This document shows positions 62,131 to 64,000 of a stretch of DNA of 64,000 nt, in pieces. This DNA comes from Atriophallophorus winterbourni (Eukaryota; Platyhelminthes; Trematoda; Plagiorchiida; Microphallidae). Position numbers and translations under genes: made by a program. Every line of letters starts with the position of its first letter. Position 1 is the first letter of the stretch. Where the stretch lies: positions 1-64,000 of the forward strand of contig JACCGJ010002998.1 in NCBI GenBank assembly GCA_013407085.1, written 5' to 3'. A model generated the notes under the pieces. It was not told where the DNA came from. It made no database searches and was given only the letters and a program-made list of their open reading frames with translations.

Positions 62131-64000
62131 TGTGTGTGTGATAGAGATGCGCGTATGCGGATACTGATGCTACTGTCTCGCGTTCGTTAAGAAATAAACG
62201 TTACTCAACTGGTCCAGTAGTATAGAGAAGTGTATCTAATCAATCTGCTGGATAAAAGTGTACCAAACCTGATGCTTTTCTTTCAGATCGTGAAAAGAAA
62301 GGCTAAAGTAAAGCCACTTACTACGGCTGGAAATACATCCACTGCTCTTGAAGCCGGTAACGAACTGACTCAATTTTACTCTAGATTGTTCCACCTTAAT
62401 GAACGCATATGTTACGATATGTCTGCATTCAGATGACAAATTAACACAATACACTATATCGCTGTTAAACCCGAGTGTCCTGGTAAAGATACACCTTCCC
62501 GCCTACAACCATGATCCCAAGGTCTATTCTCAACGGTCTCTGATCATTACAACCTGCCACTGAGTTGCATGTAGGTTGCTAGTGACTGGAAAAGTGGATG
62601 AATCACTCTGATATACAAAGGAGGAAACCGATTCGATGTGCCTAACTACAGACCAGTCACATTTTTGTCCCTGGTCTCTAAGGTTAACGAACGATTCGTA
62701 GCTAACAAACTTATCAAATAAACGAGTTGCAGAGTATGATTTCCTTACTTCAGGTACATTTGTTTTACGTTTATGAGCAGTGACCGGTATCGCTTCAGGT
62801 TAGGTGAACATGAAGCAATCAAAACACACCAATGTTAGTAGATGAATCATCACTCCGCAGAACATAGAAAGCTGACCGCAACGGAGGTGAACCAATGTTT
62901 TCGCGCTCGTATTGAGAGTGCACGTTTTGACCTACAAAAGACGTATTACTTTTCATCGATAATGTGTAAAAATTATTCTGCAAAAATGGTTTTGTTATAT
63001 GCACAAACCATAAAATTGAACAGCATAAAAGCGTCAATGTCTTATTCCAAAATTCTAAATATTCAGACTGAAAGTTGATAGCTTTCTAAAAATAAACGGA
63101 ACAATGTATTGACCCGAAGTAGTTAAAGGTTTCAAAAATTTAGGATGAGTATTGCGAAACCTTTAAAATAACAAAAAATGTATATAACGAGTGCATCTAG
63201 GATAGGCTTACAAATTATGGATATGTTGATCCAATTTTGCTTTAAAGGACTCAATGCAAAGCGAGTCAGAAACGCACGCAGTTAGATTATGATAAAATAG
63301 ATCGTCCGCCTAGCAAACCTAGTGCAGGCAGAACTTGTATTCTAGAGGGATGATTTATATCCACCTCTCGTCTACTCTCTACATTAATGAACTTAGTTCT
63401 CCTCTAATAGACACTACTCTATAGGTAATAATAATATCATGGCTTTTATTTCTTTTGGTTGAGTCACACAAACCCAGACGTCGCAATAGTCTAGTCCATG
63501 GAACGTTACAAAAACCTCACCACCCTGTGGTACTCCATCGTTTTATGATGACAATCATTCGTTATTCGATGTTATGTTCGTAGTCTGAACCTTTATAATA
63601 TTCGTGGAAAGGTGGATAACATTCTGTTAGCCCGTCTATTAAGAATCTGAAAACGCGCTTCAGCTTTCTATTAATGAATGCTTCATGGTCTTTTGGCTCA
63701 GAGCTGCGTGGCGAGCATCCATTTCTCAAGAAACTTATCCAAGATATATTCTTCTAAATGTAGAACATCTAGATATTCCATGTGTTAAACAGTATATCAT
63801 TCACAGCCACCCAATCTGACTGTCCAAGGATACAAGGATTCAAGTGTATAACAAAATCCAAATAATTTTGCACTTCCTCACCACTGATTCGAGTCCATCA
63901 TCCGTGAACAGAACGCTTCTTAGTATTATGAGTGGGGGTTAATGGTTTATGTTTAGGAGAGAGAACCGGACCTAGCAGAGATATTTGTGGGATTCCGTTG

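Larger units (their letters stand above)
61098..64000 (+). repeat. large direct duplication, copy 2 (continues past window)
   Basis: Aligned with 57047 onward. It contains the matching CR1 RT fragment at about 62240-62720 and the CR1-A-like minus fragment from about 63120 to the window end (GIPQISLLGPVLS at the edge). Confidence 0.9.

Overview
The window is eukaryotic DNA made almost entirely of transposable elements. I see no ordinary host gene, rRNA or tRNA. The element set points to an invertebrate, most plausibly a flatworm and perhaps a trematode: CR1-like LINEs whose ORF1 carries a PHD-type zinc finger, CsRn1/Boudicca-type Ty3/gypsy elements (CHCC gag motif, primer-binding site matching tRNA-Trp), RTE-type LINEs, Penelope-like reverse transcriptase and hammerhead ribozymes. 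The taxon is an inference. Labels such as CR1-A, Gypsy-1 and DR1 are local names for this window.

Layout. (1) 0-9.7 kb: the edge of a hAT transposase, AT-rich filler, decayed CR1 copies, a distinct AT-rich LINE, and the first copy of an unclassified repeat (DR1). (2) 9.7-16.6 kb: a three-level CR1 nest. A CR1-B-family copy was split by an old CR1-C copy, which was split by a younger CR1-C copy whose ORF2 is intact (967 aa). (3) 17.0-52.1 kb: a larger nest. An RTE LINE was hit by Gypsy-1, Gypsy-1 by Gypsy-2, and Gypsy-2 by three elements: Gypsy-3 (LTRs differ at one base, target duplication TGCGG), CR1-B (4.98 kb) and CR1-A (4.7 kb, 959-aa ORF2 intact). The 3' LTR of Gypsy-1 is itself split by about 10.3 kb of foreign DNA (39954-50253). 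That block holds a LINE endonuclease relic, a (GATA)n/(TATC)n inverted-repeat structure, a hammerhead-ribozyme array, a Penelope-like RT fragment and a MULE transposase gene with short introns. A deleted Gypsy-2 copy sits in the RTE 3' end. (4) 52.1-64 kb: CR1 fragments, a second DR1 copy, and a direct duplication with a period of about 4.05 kb (57047 onward and 61098 onward).

The most notable feature is a family of type I hammerhead ribozymes with a minimal helix III. Five copies with an intact catalytic core lie in an array of 233-bp monomers (two on minus, three on plus). The array was inserted as one 1.29-kb unit flanked by a 12-bp target duplication. A separate 176-bp ribozyme unit (59407-59582) is flanked by a 9-bp duplication, and the paralogous segment near 63.44 kb preserves the empty site. 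A Penelope-like RT remnant (46.0-46.2 kb) ends next to a ribozyme relic. Together these suggest small non-autonomous ribozyme retroelements, resembling retrozymes or Penelope pseudo-LTRs, mobilised in this genome. No element appears to be a fully intact autonomous copy. The closest are CR1-A (one ORF1 frameshift), Gypsy-3 (intact pol, broken gag and protease) and the younger CR1-C (intact ORF2, truncated ORF1).
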